Positions 1 to 8,601 of a stretch of DNA of 64,000 nt are shown here, one piece after another. The notes beneath the pieces are model-generated. The model was not told where the DNA came from and ran no database searches. It saw only the letters and a program-made list of their open reading frames with translations. Each line of letters starts with the position of its first letter. Positions within the stretch are counted from its first letter, which is position 1. This DNA is from Roseivirga sp. (GTDB lineage: Bacteria > Bacteroidota > Bacteroidia > Cytophagales > Cyclobacteriaceae): the NCBI GenBank assembly GCA_021404565.1, contig JAAWWF010000027.1, positions 248,001 through 312,000 on the forward strand, read 5' to 3'. Made by a program: the position numbers and the translations under genes.

Positions 1-504
1 GGTATTGATCAGTATCCCCTCACTGGTTATCTGGCTGCGGCAATAGCGGTGCTTTATATCTACTCTGGTGCCATCGTATTACTCAAAAGACCCAAGGTCA
101 TTTTCGGTCCGCCAGAAAGTCCAAAGTATCAGTATTCTTCGCTAGGTGCCGATGAAGGTTCAGGACTCCTGAAACGAATCAGGCATTATATGGCAGAGCA
201 CAGTCCTTATAAGCAACCGGACCTTACACTGAAACAGCTGGCCACTCTGATGGAGCTTCCCGAAAGACATATTTCGCAAGCGATCAACGAGCAGTCCGGG
301 CAGAATTTCAGCGACTTCCTGAATGAATACAGGGTAAATGAGTTCAAAGTCCAACTGATGAAGCCTGCCAACAAACACCTGAGTCTGCTGGGCATTGCCA
401 TGGACTGCGGCTTCAATTCCAAGTCAACGTTCAATACGGTATTTAAGCGGTTTACCGGTCAGACACCCTCGGAATTCAAACGTCAGCAGCAGGAAAATAA
501 TTAG
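1..504 (+). CDS. AraC-family transcriptional regulator, C-terminal part (5' end outside window)
   Basis: The reading frame is open to the first base of the window, so the gene starts upstream and only about the last 167 codons are visible. The first ~28 residues are hydrophobic (LAAAIAVLYIYSGAIVLL) and look like the last membrane segment of an N-terminal multi-pass sensor. After a linker comes the AraC/XylS double helix-turn-helix: LTLKQLATLMELPERHISQAI in the first motif and LLGIAMDCGFNSKSTFNTVF with the typical GF(N)xxSxFxxxFK signature in the second, ending TGQTPSEF. Membrane-anchored AraC regulators of this layout are common in Bacteroidota. It presumably regulates a nearby or upstream gene; the target cannot be told from here. 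Confidence 0.85.
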   Translation, partial: GIDQYPLTGYLAAAIAVLYIYSGAIVLLKRPKVIFGPPESPKYQYSSLGADEGSGLLKRIRHYMAEHSPYKQPDLTLKQLATLMELPERHISQAINEQSGQNFSDFLNEYRVNEFKVQLMKPANKHLSLLGIAMDCGFNSKSTFNTVFKRFTGQTPSEFKRQQQENN

Positions 505-565
505 GTTCAGAAACATGTTTTCGGTCGCAAAAAACAGCCCCAGACTCGTTGTTTGAAGCAAAAAC

Positions 566-1984
566 ATGAAAAAGACTTTTCTCCTGACCCTCCTGCTTTT
601 TGCTCAACATTTATCGGCACAGAAATTTGATATGGCTGGTTCATGGTTGGGTTCACTCGACTTTAGCGGACGTACCATGGACATTCTCATCACATTTGAA
701 CAAACCGAAGGCAAGCTCACCGGAAACCTCAGCAGCGAAAAACAGCAGCTGAAAGATATCGGTATCAGCAATATACAGCTATCTCTACCCAACTTGAAAT
801 TTGACATCCCTCTGGCCGGTGGAAAATGGACCGGTACGGTCAATCAAAAGGAAGGCAGACTGGAGGGAAACTGGATTCAAGGGCCCTACAAGGCTACGTT
901 AAATCTGGTCAAACAGCAGGTTAAACCTCAACTCAGGATAAAAGACAGATCCCAGACACCGCAGGCACCTTTTCCCTATGATATAGAAGAGGTAAGCTTC
1001 ATCAATCAGCGTGACGAGACAATTCTGGCTGGCACCCTGACATTGCCAAAAGGAACAGGGCCCTTTCCTGCAGCGATATTACTGACCGTAGCTGGTCCCA
1101 ATGATCGAGATCAGTCCCATGGCAGCCCTCAGCACAAACCCTTTTTGGTGCTCGCTGATCATTTGACCCGACAGGGCTTTGCTGTACTCAGGGCGGACGA
1201 CAGAGGCATTGGAGGCTCTACAGGAGATCTTTTTCAGTCCACTATAGAGGATTTTGCCCATGATGCCCTGGCAGGTTTTGAATTGTTAAAACAACACCAG
1301 AGAATCGACCCTGAACAGATTGGTTTTATTGGTAATAGCGAAGGTACCCTGGTCGGACCAATGGCCGCTGCCATCAATAAAGAGACGGCCTTTATTGTCA
1401 CGCTGGGTGGCATGGGAATTCCCGGGGCCGAAGTAATACTGGACCAGGTGAGGGCTATAGGTCAGCTGGGAGGGCTTGACGAAACAGAAGTAGCAAAGCT
1501 TCGAGCCCACAGCCAGGAGCTTTTCGGAGTTATCAGAAATGAACTGGATAGCAAGAAGGTAGCTCAAAAGCTGAGAATTTTGCTTGAAAACAGTGAAAAA
1601 CCGGATATGGATGAAAGATTATTCCTCGTACCAAAGTCCATAGAGGAACAAATCAAAATCTTCTCCAGTCCCTGGTATCGTTATCAGGTCGACTTTGACC
1701 CTGCGCCCTTCCTACAATCCATTACCTGTCCCTTTCTGGCCTTACATGGTAGTCAGGACCCTTTTGTGGCTCCTGACAAGAACCTCGCAGCCATAGCAGC
1801 ACATTTACGAAAAGCCGGAAACCAACAATATGCCACCATGCTTTTACCCGGGCTCAATCATGTCTTTCAGGACGCAACCTCAGGTTCTCCTCTACTTTAC
1901 AATGAAAATGAAATCTCCTTTTCACCCAGGGCCCTGACCTTGATTAGTAGCTGGTTAAAAGTATCTTTGAAAATGAAGCCCTGA
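566..1984 (+). CDS. Secreted alpha/beta hydrolase (serine esterase/peptidase-like)
   Basis: 472 residues with a clear signal peptide (MKKTFLLTLLLFAQHLSA, then QK). Residues ~22-130 form a beta-rich N-terminal domain (GSWLGSLDFSGRTMDILITF) of the type placed before hydrolase domains in Bacteroidota. From ~145 the alpha/beta hydrolase fold starts; the nucleophile elbow is GNSEG (IGFIGNSEGTLV, around residue 257), the acid is probably in LHGSQDPFV and the histidine in GLNHVF. The strand before the elbow carries DDRGIGGSTG. Predicted to act on esters or peptides in the periplasm or outside; the substrate is unknown. It starts 61 bases after the AraC-type gene, possibly co-transcribed. Confidence 0.85.
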   Translation: MKKTFLLTLLLFAQHLSAQKFDMAGSWLGSLDFSGRTMDILITFEQTEGKLTGNLSSEKQQLKDIGISNIQLSLPNLKFDIPLAGGKWTGTVNQKEGRLEGNWIQGPYKATLNLVKQQVKPQLRIKDRSQTPQAPFPYDIEEVSFINQRDETILAGTLTLPKGTGPFPAAILLTVAGPNDRDQSHGSPQHKPFLVLADHLTRQGFAVLRADDRGIGGSTGDLFQSTIEDFAHDALAGFELLKQHQRIDPEQIGFIGNSEGTLVGPMAAAINKETAFIVTLGGMGIPGAEVILDQVRAIGQLGGLDETEVAKLRAHSQELFGVIRNELDSKKVAQKLRILLENSEKPDMDERLFLVPKSIEEQIKIFSSPWYRYQVDFDPAPFLQSITCPFLALHGSQDPFVAPDKNLAAIAAHLRKAGNQQYATMLLPGLNHVFQDATSGSPLLYNENEISFSPRALTLISSWLKVSLKMKP

Positions 1985-2032
1985 TCACAACTTAAGAATC
2001 CAAAGCTGTGTCAAAGGGTAAAAAGAGGAACT

Positions 2033-2509
2033 ATGAAGAAATTGCTTTGCCTTTTGACACTTGCCTTCTTAAGCTTTAGTGCCTGTGACGATGGAGCAAC
2101 AGAGCTTGAGCAGGATGGTTATATGATCTTTGGCCGGTATGCCGGCTTTTGCGTAGGCGATTGCTTTACTGTATTCAAGGTAACACCAAACGACCTCGTA
2201 GAAGATCAAACCTCTGAGCATTTCACGGGTGACAATTATGAGTTTGTGCCAGGCAGGGTTCTGAGTGCTACCGACTATGGGCTGGCCAAGGTGCTGCTGT
2301 CCAAAATCCCACAGGAACTATTACTCTCTGAAAAGGAAGCCTATGGTTGCCCCGACTGTGCCGACCAGGGTGGTTTCTACATTTCTTTCTCACTGCAGGG
2401 AGTAGAAAAGAGCTTTCGACTAGACACCCGTCAGACAGATGATCAATCGCAGGAAATTCTGACATTCAAAGACCAGCTCAGCGAGGTAATTGAGGCGATC
2501 AGGGAATAA
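2033..2509 (+). CDS. Hypothetical lipoprotein
   Basis: 158 residues. The N-terminus MKKLLCLLTLAFLSFSAC is a lipoprotein signal with the lipobox FSAC, putting the lipidated cysteine at residue 18, followed by DDG (aspartates after Cys). The mature part has further cysteines (FCVGDCF, GCPDCADQGG) that could form disulfides in the periplasm. No family was recognised. It sits 48 bases after the hydrolase gene and 53 bases before phosphofructokinase on the same strand, so it may be transcribed with either. Function unknown. Confidence 0.75.
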   Translation: MKKLLCLLTLAFLSFSACDDGATELEQDGYMIFGRYAGFCVGDCFTVFKVTPNDLVEDQTSEHFTGDNYEFVPGRVLSATDYGLAKVLLSKIPQELLLSEKEAYGCPDCADQGGFYISFSLQGVEKSFRLDTRQTDDQSQEILTFKDQLSEVIEAIRE

Positions 2510-2562
2510 TCATTTAGTCGATGATTCATTGATTAAAGGAGGCTGCCACTTACCTTGTGTTC

Positions 2563-3657
2563 ATGAAAAAGATACTGGTCTTAACAGGGGGTGGTGACTG
2601 TCCTGGTTTGAACGCTGTTATTCGTGGCATTGTCAAAAGAGCCACCCATGAAAAAGATGTGGAAGTCTACGGGAGTATTGAAGCCTATAACGGACTTCTC
2701 AGAAATCCACAGGAGATCATTCCACTCACCAATGAAAATGTAGCCGGTATCCATGTAAAAGGTGGTACCATTCTGGGCACCACTACCAAAGGAGGCCCCT
2801 TCGGCTTTCCAACGCAGGATGCAGATGGAAAGTGGTTTATGAAAGACCGCTCGAAGGAGACTGTGGAAATGATTCGCGACATGGGCTTTCACTGCGTGAT
2901 TAGTATTGGTGGTGATGGTTCGCAATCCATCAGCCAACGCCTTTTTGAGATGGGCATGCCTGTGGTGGGCGTACCCAAGACCATAGACAATGACCTGTCT
3001 GCTACAGATTACACCTTCGGTTTTCAAACAGCAGTGCAGGAGGCCACCGATGCGGTAGATAAACTGGTTTCCACTGCAGAGAGTCATCACCGTGTGATCA
3101 TTCTGGAAGTAATGGGCCGAAGTGCCGGCTGGATAGCATTGCATGCCGCTATAGCCGGTGGTGCTGAGCTTTGCCTGATTCCGGAGATTCCCTACGACAT
3201 TGATAAAGTAAAACAGCGGATCGAATCGCGATACAATGAGGGTCGGGGCTTTGTGAATATTGTGCTGGCCGAAGGCGCTAAACCCAAGGATGGTACCATC
3301 ACCTCCAAGGCCAGTGATGAAATTGGTTATAAGAACCTCAGACTGGGGGGCGTGGCCTACCAGCTAAGTCAACAGCTGAAGGAGATTGATTGCAAAGCTG
3401 ATATTCGTGAAATGGTACTGGGACATTTGCAGAGAGGTGGAACCCCCAATGCCTTCGACCGGGTGTTAGCAACACAGTATGGAGTAAAGGCACTGGAACT
3501 CGCTATTAATAGCGAATTCGGCCAGATGGTAGCTTTTAAGAATAACAGCATTTGCTCGGTATCACTCAAAGAAGCCACGGCCGCTTACAACAATGTGGAC
3601 CCCGATTGTTATCTGGTTCAGGCAGCAAAGGGGATCGGCATCTCATTCGGAGACTAG
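2563..3657 (+). CDS. pfkA: 6-phosphofructokinase (group III type)
   Basis: Converts fructose 6-phosphate to fructose 1,6-bisphosphate in glycolysis, cytoplasmic. Family motifs: GGGDCPGLNAVIRG at the N-terminus, GTTTKGGPF, the nucleotide-site loop GGDGSQ, the catalytic loop PKTIDND, and LGHLQRGG. The combination of Gly after GGD (ATP-type) and Lys in PKTIDND (PPi-type position) is the pattern of group III or 'mixed' PFKs; ATP dependence is inferred from GGDG. I chose ATG 2563 (MKKILVLTGGG); an in-frame GTG at 2557 is an alternative and is closer to an AAAGGAGG box at 2535-2542. 364 residues, normal for the group. Confidence 0.93.
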   Translation: MKKILVLTGGGDCPGLNAVIRGIVKRATHEKDVEVYGSIEAYNGLLRNPQEIIPLTNENVAGIHVKGGTILGTTTKGGPFGFPTQDADGKWFMKDRSKETVEMIRDMGFHCVISIGGDGSQSISQRLFEMGMPVVGVPKTIDNDLSATDYTFGFQTAVQEATDAVDKLVSTAESHHRVIILEVMGRSAGWIALHAAIAGGAELCLIPEIPYDIDKVKQRIESRYNEGRGFVNIVLAEGAKPKDGTITSKASDEIGYKNLRLGGVAYQLSQQLKEIDCKADIREMVLGHLQRGGTPNAFDRVLATQYGVKALELAINSEFGQMVAFKNNSICSVSLKEATAAYNNVDPDCYLVQAAKGIGISFGD

Positions 3658-3754
3658 TTGCTAGCAGGCAATCCAGGTTTAGGCCTTCCAGGATGCCTGA
3701 GCGGCAATCACGGGTACCCGAGATATCTCGCCTGGATTAGATTCAAGGCATAAA

Positions 3755-3781
3755 AAAAGGAGCCGAAGCTCCTTAATTTTT
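3755..3781. terminator. Bidirectional intrinsic terminator
   Basis: Stem AAGGAGC / GCTCCTT with tetraloop CGAA (3757-3774), preceded by an A-run and followed by TTAATTTTT. It lies between the convergent pfkA (+) and the first small secreted protein gene (-), so it can serve both. Confidence 0.8.
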
Positions 3782-3798
3782 AGACTTTCGATAAAGAT

Positions 3799-4158
3799 TT
3801 ACCGGGTCAGCCTATAAACCTTACTACCACTGTATTCAGCGAGTAGTGTTGACTTATTGACCAGCTTTCTGAAATCGTCATCGATAATCTCATCGCCTGC
3901 CAACAATGTCATGGATTGAATGAGTTTGTTGTCTTCATCAAATACCTTGATGATTTGTTCTTCTTCCAATTGCGGAAATTCTTCTGAATTTCGGACATCT
4001 TCATAGGCCCTTTCCAGAATCGCCTGGTCGTCAAACTCAATCGCATCCAGTGATTCAGTCAGATTGGGTCCCCCTCCGCTTATTAAAAAAATGCCGGAAG
4101 TGATCAATACGATCAGCCCGGCCACGAGTAAGTTGTTCTTTCTTCCTGAAGCACTCAT
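3799..4158 (-). CDS. Small secreted/anchored acidic protein, paralog 1 of 3
   Basis: 119 residues. One hydrophobic N-terminal segment (LLVAGLIVLITSGIFLISGG), then an acidic exported part: DDQAILERAYEDVRN, IIKVFDEDNKLIQSM, a run of charged residues and the ending YSGSKVYRLTR. It shares a pattern with the next two minus-strand genes: ALxERA, a strand of the form K-I/V-F/Y-D/N-E/D-x-N-x-L, and a C-terminal N-x-S/A-x-L-x-x-Y-x-x-x-x-x-Y. Family and function not recognised. Of the three it diverges most, especially in the membrane segment. Confidence 0.7.
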   Translation of the reverse strand: MSASGRKNNLLVAGLIVLITSGIFLISGGGPNLTESLDAIEFDDQAILERAYEDVRNSEEFPQLEEEQIIKVFDEDNKLIQSMTLLAGDEIIDDDFRKLVNKSTLLAEYSGSKVYRLTR

Positions 4159-4385
4159 AGTTAACAGACTTTAAGTTAATAATTCGGTTATAGCATACCT
4201 TTATGTGGCTCTTCATTCCACCCGGCACAACTTGTATCAAGTTAACCATTTTTTACTGAGAACCAAATTTTATTTCATGAAATGAACACAAAACCAACTT
4301 TAGAAGCTATGCAATCGAATGTCATTAAAATTATATTCTGATTAAGATTCATGTCAGATTGCTAATTCAACGGCTCCAAACAAAA

Positions 4386-4409
4386 AAAGAGAGCTTAACA
4401 GCTCCCTTT
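4386..4409 (-). terminator. Intrinsic terminator after paralog 2
   Basis: AAAGAGAGCT (4386-4395), loop TAAC, AGCTCCCTTT (4400-4409). The one mismatch becomes a G-U pair only in minus-strand RNA, and the plus-strand A-run at 4382-4388 is a U-run after the hairpin on the minus strand. It fits the gene ending at 4434. Confidence 0.75.
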
Positions 4410-4433
4410 CTATGATTCACATTATTTTTCACC

Positions 4434-4802
4434 CTAGTCTGCCACCTGATAAATGGAAGTATTGTTATAAGATGAAAGAAAGTTAGACTGATTAAGCAGT
4501 CGCAGGGTATATTCATCCTCAACTTCCTGATCTTCCCAAAGGGAGATTATTTCTATCAATTCGTTATCCTTGTCATATATCTTGATCGTCTTCAGGATTG
4601 CTTCTTCTATCACATACTCCTCTTCGTCCATCTCCTGAATGGCTCTTTCAATCAAGGCTGTTTCGTCTATATCAAGTTGGTAAATTGAGTTATCAACCGT
4701 TTCTCCATGAGAGCTGAATTCTCCTGCGAAGATAGCCAGGACTGACACTACGATCCCAACAAATAAGGCTGATGCTTTCTGAGTTTTTGATGCTGCTTTC
4801 AT
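4434..4802 (-). CDS. Small secreted acidic protein, paralog 2 of 3
   Basis: 122 residues. N-terminal signal-like segment (ASALFVGIVVSVLAIFAG) after a short basic start MKAASKTQK, then a very acidic domain: DIDETALIERAIQEMDEEE, KTIKIYDKDNELIEI, LRLLNQSNFLSSYNNTSIY. It is closest to paralog 3: both contain DETALxERAI, the T-I-K-I-Y strand, N-E-L and the C-terminal LSxYNNTxIY. The gene is separated from its neighbours by ~275 and ~391 bases and has its own terminator, so it is probably an independent transcript. Function unknown; likely outside the inner membrane. Confidence 0.75.
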   Translation of the reverse strand: MKAASKTQKASALFVGIVVSVLAIFAGEFSSHGETVDNSIYQLDIDETALIERAIQEMDEEEYVIEEAILKTIKIYDKDNELIEIISLWEDQEVEDEYTLRLLNQSNFLSSYNNTSIYQVAD

Positions 4803-5193
4803 AACTATATCTATTTAGTGTTGATGTTCATGTGTTTGTCCGTAGACATTGATAAAACGGACAACACCCTTTCTTACCCAACTATGATGCCAGAAAAAGT
4901 TTTATGAGATGAAAAAGCCATGTTTAGGATATTTAAGACAAGACTATTTAACCAGTAGTTAGATGGTGGTCAAACAGTAACCGCATAACAGGTTCATTTT
5001 AATCCACCGAATTCTCGGTGCGATTGTGATTTATTCCCTCTTATACATCCACGCGGGTAGCAAAGCCGATAACAATGCGAAATACAAACCCCGTTCCTCG
5101 TCTATCCTGGCATTAACAAAATCAAGGGTATACAAAACAAAGAAGGCCACCCCTGGGGCAGCCTTCTTTCCGAATACAGTAATTTGATATATG
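4803..5193. other. Intergenic stretch between paralogs 2 and 3
   Basis: Holds the presumed promoter region of paralog 2 (right of 4802) and the terminator of paralog 3 (5139-5169). No further gene or repeat was seen. Read on the minus strand, the part near 4866-4905 shares a loose ACTTTT...CATCATA/GTCATA...GTAAGA pattern with the region upstream of paralog 3, which hints at a shared control element. Confidence 0.4.
5139..5169 (-). terminator. Terminator hairpin after paralog 3
   Basis: Perfect 9-bp stem AAAGAAGGC (5139-5147) / GCCTTCTTT (5161-5169) with a C/G-rich 13-base loop, located just after the stop of the minus-strand gene ending at 5194. The downstream U-run is weak (interrupted by G/C). 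Confidence 0.65.
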
Positions 5194-5565
5194 TTATTCT
5201 GAAATCTTGTAGATCAGCGTATTGTTATACTCTGATAAGAATTCAGCTTGATTCAACCTCTGCTGTGTTAATTCGTTCTCCACTACCTCGTCCTGACCAA
5301 CAGTCACTGTTTCCAGCAACTCGTTGTTTTCATTGTAAATCTTAATAGTTCTCAGACTTACTTCTTCTTCAAAATCAAAAACTTCATCTTCCAGGTCTGC
5401 AATAGCCCTTTCCATCAATGCTGTTTCGTCAAAATCGAAGACAATTTCTGCTTCATTTGAAGTCACTCCGTAAGAGTTAACTCCTGCCACAAAAGTGACC
5501 ACCGCTGCCAATGCCAATGCGACTATCGCTGACACTGTTTTCTGATTTTTTAATACTGTTTTCAT
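5194..5565 (-). CDS. Small secreted acidic protein, paralog 3 of 3
   Basis: 123 residues. MKTVLKNQK is followed by a hydrophobic stretch (VSAIVALALAAVVTFVAGV), a likely signal peptide or anchor, then an acidic domain with FDFDETALMERAIADLEDE, LRTIKIYNENNELLET, and the C-terminal LNQAEFLSEYNNTLIY. It is clearly homologous to the gene at 4434-4802 and less strongly to 3799-4158, so the three are a tandem duplication series. No known domain was recognised. The TIKIYNEN-type strand followed by N-E-L could be a beta hairpin; this is inference only. Confidence 0.75.
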   Translation of the reverse strand: MKTVLKNQKTVSAIVALALAAVVTFVAGVNSYGVTSNEAEIVFDFDETALMERAIADLEDEVFDFEEEVSLRTIKIYNENNELLETVTVGQDEVVENELTQQRLNQAEFLSEYNNTLIYKISE

Positions 5566-5780
5566 GACCGTGTTGTTTTGTACTGTTGTTGTTTTATAGA
5601 TATTCTGACCTGAATATTTGTTTGAAACGTCAGCCCTTTTAGCTGCTCATCTCTTACACTTATTATGACGACAAAGTTCCATAAAAGTTTACTCTGAGCA
5701 GCCAAAAAGGTAGATTATTTTCCTCATTCGGCATATAGCACGGATGAACCGTAGAATATTTGGACTGAAATTTCAGCAAC

Positions 5781-5803
5781 AAAAAACCCCGACTGGGTCG
5801 GGG
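5781..5803 (-). terminator. Intrinsic terminator of the metB-like operon
   Basis: CCCCGAC (5787-5793), loop TGG, GTCGGGG (5797-5803), with AAAAAA on the plus strand at 5781-5786, which is the U-run on the minus strand. It lies 25 bases past the stop of the minus-strand PLP enzyme gene. Confidence 0.85.
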
Positions 5804-5827
5804 CACATAATCGAATGAATATTTTGT

Positions 5828-6970
5828 CTAGCCAATCGCCTGTTCAAGGTCTGTCAACAAATTGTCCACGTCTTCTACTCCGACACTGAGTCGGATGAGT
5901 GAATCCAGTAGTCCGATCTTCTCTCTTTCCTCCTTTGGAACACCCGCGTGGGTCATAGAGGCAGGGTGGTTTGAGAGTGATTCTACACCTCCCAGAGATT
6001 CGGCCAGAGCAAACAGTTTAAAACGCTCCATGATTCTGAAAGACTCTTCTTTATCATCTTCTGTCAGGGTGAATGAAACCATGCCTCCAAAGTCGCTCAT
6101 CTGGTCTTTGGCGATATCATGATTTGGGTGATCTTCAAAACCGGGCCAGTACACCTTCCCAATCTTAGGATGATTACGCAGGTACTGTGCTACCATTCTA
6201 CCATTCTGGCAATGCCGCTCCATACGCAGGTGCAGGGTTTTGATACCTCTTAATACTAAAAAGCAGTCTTGTGGTCCGGCAATGGCGCCACTCGCCTTTT
6301 GTATAAAGGCAAGCCTGTCATTGAGTTCTTCACTGTTCACAACAAGAGCTCCCATAACCACATCTGAGTGACCTCCCAGGTATTTGGTAACTGAATGCAT
6401 TACAATGTCAGCGCCCAGGTCAAGTGGGGTTTGTAAGAAGGGTGTAGCAAAGGTATTGTCTACCCCCAACATCACCTTGTGCTTATTGGCTATGGCGGCA
6501 GCTCCTTTAATGTCTACGATGTTCATCATAGGGTTGGTAGGAGTTTCCAGCCAGATCAGCTTGGTATTATCATTGACGTAGTTTTCAATATTACTCACAT
6601 CATCCATAGAGATGAAATGAAACTTAATACCAAAATCCACAAAGATTTTTGTGAAGATACGGTAAGTACCTCCATACAAATCATTTCCGCTAATCACCTC
6701 GTCACCGGGCTTTAAAAGCTTAAGAATGGCATCTATAGCTGCCAAACCTGAAGCATACACCAAACCATGTTTGGCATTTTCCAGGGCCGCTATGCTATCC
6801 TGTAGAGCAAAGCGCGTTGGGTTTTGTGTTCTTGAATACTCAAAACCCTTGTGATCTCCGGGAGATCTTTGCACGTAGGTCGAGGTTTGGTAAACAGGCG
6901 TCATGATCGCCCCTGTAGACGGATCGGGCTTTACTCCGGCATGTACCGCTTTAGTTCCAAATTTCATCAA
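5828..6970 (-). CDS. metB: Cystathionine gamma-synthase / gamma-lyase (Cys/Met PLP enzyme)
   Basis: 380 residues, full length for the Cys/Met metabolism PLP family (transsulfuration: O-acyl-homoserine plus cysteine to cystathionine, or cystathionine breakdown). Visible: GTKAVHAG near the start, [26 protein letters not shown], the DLYGGTYR tyrosine region (Y99), D171 of GVDNTFATP, and the PLP lysine K196 in [11 protein letters not shown]. The C-terminal [19 protein letters not shown] is typical. Synthase and lyase cannot be separated by eye, so the symbol is provisional. The first two codons are both Met; either may be the start. It is last in a three-gene operon, 9 bases after the MscS gene. 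Confidence 0.88.
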   Translation of the reverse strand: MMKFGTKAVHAGVKPDPSTGAIMTPVYQTSTYVQRSPGDHKGFEYSRTQNPTRFALQDSIAALENAKHGLVYASGLAAIDAILKLLKPGDEVISGNDLYGGTYRIFTKIFVDFGIKFHFISMDDVSNIENYVNDNTKLIWLETPTNPMMNIVDIKGAAAIANKHKVMLGVDNTFATPFLQTPLDLGADIVMHSVTKYLGGHSDVVMGALVVNSEELNDRLAFIQKASGAIAGPQDCFLVLRGIKTLHLRMERHCQNGRMVAQYLRNHPKIGKVYWPGFEDHPNHDIAKDQMSDFGGMVSFTLTEDDKEESFRIMERFKLFALAESLGGVESLSNHPASMTHAGVPKEEREKIGLLDSLIRLSVGVEDVDNLLTDLEQAIG

Positions 6971-6979
6971 TACTGTGGT

Positions 6980-8596
6980 TTACTTTGGTTGTTTCGGCTG
7001 AGCACCAAAATAATCGTCCAATTGTTTAGACATTTCATCACCCGACTGAGTGTAATTGGGTGTAAGGTCTTTATGTCCCGGCATTTGCTCGATCATCAAG
7101 GTCTGCGTTGGGAAGGCAAAACGCACTCCCAGGTGTTCCGCCAGCTTGTTCACTTCGAGCATTATTTCCTGGCGGCACCTTAGCTCATCAGTCCACGTGG
7201 GTACGTCAAAAAAGATATAGAGCATGATATCAAGCGAGCTGGCTGCATAATCATTCAGAAAAATATTGTAGTAGTCTTTACGGGTTTCAGGGTGTGCCAA
7301 AACAATACGCTCCACTCCTTTCACGAAAACTTCAATGAGGCGCGAAGGCGTATCATAGGTAACCGAAAGCTTGGTATAAAACCTGCGATAGTTACGCTTG
7401 CCATGGTTGTCAACATTGCTATTGGATATAATACTGTTTGGTACGTACATCACCGAATCGCGGAAGGTACGCACCCGCGTAGACCTAAAGCCTACTTCCT
7501 CGACTGTGCCGTCAATATCACCTGAAGTAACCCAATCGCCAATCTGAAAGGGTCGGTCTACAAAAATCATCAGCGAACCAAACAGATTTTTCAGCGTGTC
7601 TTGTGCGGCCAGGGCAAAGGCCAGACCACCAATGGAAAGCCCGGTGAGCAAAGGCCAGATATCAAATCGGAAGCCTTTCAGGATAGCAATAATCCCGACC
7701 ACGATGACAAAGGTTTTGAGGATTTTCCGCACCAGAGGTACCAGCTGATCATCCAGAGTATTTTCAGATTGTCTCGCCAGTTTTTCCATGTATGCACTGA
7801 GCACATCGACAAGCTTATAGAAGAAGATGGTAGCGAAGAGCGGCAATACAGCATCCACTCCTTTGATCAGGTAGCTGGTGATCCATGCCGGAAGCTGCAA
7901 GACAGGGAACAGCAGCTTCACAAACATGAAAACTACAAACCAACTGAGTGGCCTGGCCACAGGAAGTATGTAATTCCGGGCGACATCTACCTTTCCATAT
8001 TTATGCAGCAGCCTGACCAGCAGGTTTCGGGAAAAGAATGTAAGTATCTTATGAAAAGTAAAGCTGAGAATGGTCAGGGCCAGAATACCCAGAAGCTGCC
8101 AAACATGCAGTCCAAAGTACTTTTTAGAACCTAGCTTAGGCAGGAGGTTGAGCAGCTTATCAGTACCAAAAGGGTATACCTCCTTGTGCAATGCATCAAT
8201 CTCACGCACCGTCTTATTGGAGTAATACCAATAGTCTCCGTACTTCTGAACGTAGACATCCGGAAACTCGTCAAAAAGCACATAGCGCTGCTTATTGTAG
8301 AGACTATCATAATAGTTGTTTGACTTAGGCAAGTCATCCAGGGCTACATAGCTGCCTGTGCCATCCAGAATCTGCTTGAGCTCAATGGCCAGGTTTTCCA
8401 ACTCCTCTTCACTCAGATCGCTATGATACAACGATTTTGCTGCCTGTGCCGGCATATATTCTTCTTCCTGCAGGTACTTCAGGTGATTGTAAATAACCTC
8501 ATAGGGATTTGAGAATCTTTCAGGCAGTGTATCCTGTGCCCTGAGCAAAACGGGTAGCTGGGAGACAGCAAAAACAAGTAGCAAAACTCTCTTCAT
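6980..8596 (-). CDS. MscS-family mechanosensitive ion channel
   Basis: 538 residues. A signal peptide (MKRVLLLVFAVSQLPVLLRA, then QD) leads into a ~140-residue periplasmic region, then several membrane segments (LLGILALTILSFTF, SWFVVFMFVKLLFP, AVLPLFATIFFYKL, FVIVVGIIAILKG). The MscS pore helix and beta domain follow: GLSIGGLAFALAAQDTLKNL, then FVDRPFQIGDWV and the GTVEEVGFRSTRVRT motif. This is longer than small MscS because of the periplasmic N-terminus. Expected to release solutes on membrane tension in the inner membrane. It starts 5 bases after the upstream gene and ends 9 bases before the metB-like gene, so all three are probably one transcript. Confidence 0.88.
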   Translation of the reverse strand: MKRVLLLVFAVSQLPVLLRAQDTLPERFSNPYEVIYNHLKYLQEEEYMPAQAAKSLYHSDLSEEELENLAIELKQILDGTGSYVALDDLPKSNNYYDSLYNKQRYVLFDEFPDVYVQKYGDYWYYSNKTVREIDALHKEVYPFGTDKLLNLLPKLGSKKYFGLHVWQLLGILALTILSFTFHKILTFFSRNLLVRLLHKYGKVDVARNYILPVARPLSWFVVFMFVKLLFPVLQLPAWITSYLIKGVDAVLPLFATIFFYKLVDVLSAYMEKLARQSENTLDDQLVPLVRKILKTFVIVVGIIAILKGFRFDIWPLLTGLSIGGLAFALAAQDTLKNLFGSLMIFVDRPFQIGDWVTSGDIDGTVEEVGFRSTRVRTFRDSVMYVPNSIISNSNVDNHGKRNYRRFYTKLSVTYDTPSRLIEVFVKGVERIVLAHPETRKDYYNIFLNDYAASSLDIMLYIFFDVPTWTDELRCRQEIMLEVNKLAEHLGVRFAFPTQTLMIEQMPGHKDLTPNYTQSGDEMSKQLDDYFGAQPKQPK

Positions 8597-8601
8597 AGCT
8601 G

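Noticed and set aside
2581-3144. 187-codon minus-strand ORF inside pfkA
   Set aside because: Antisense shadow of a well-identified gene; the translation has no domain or start support.
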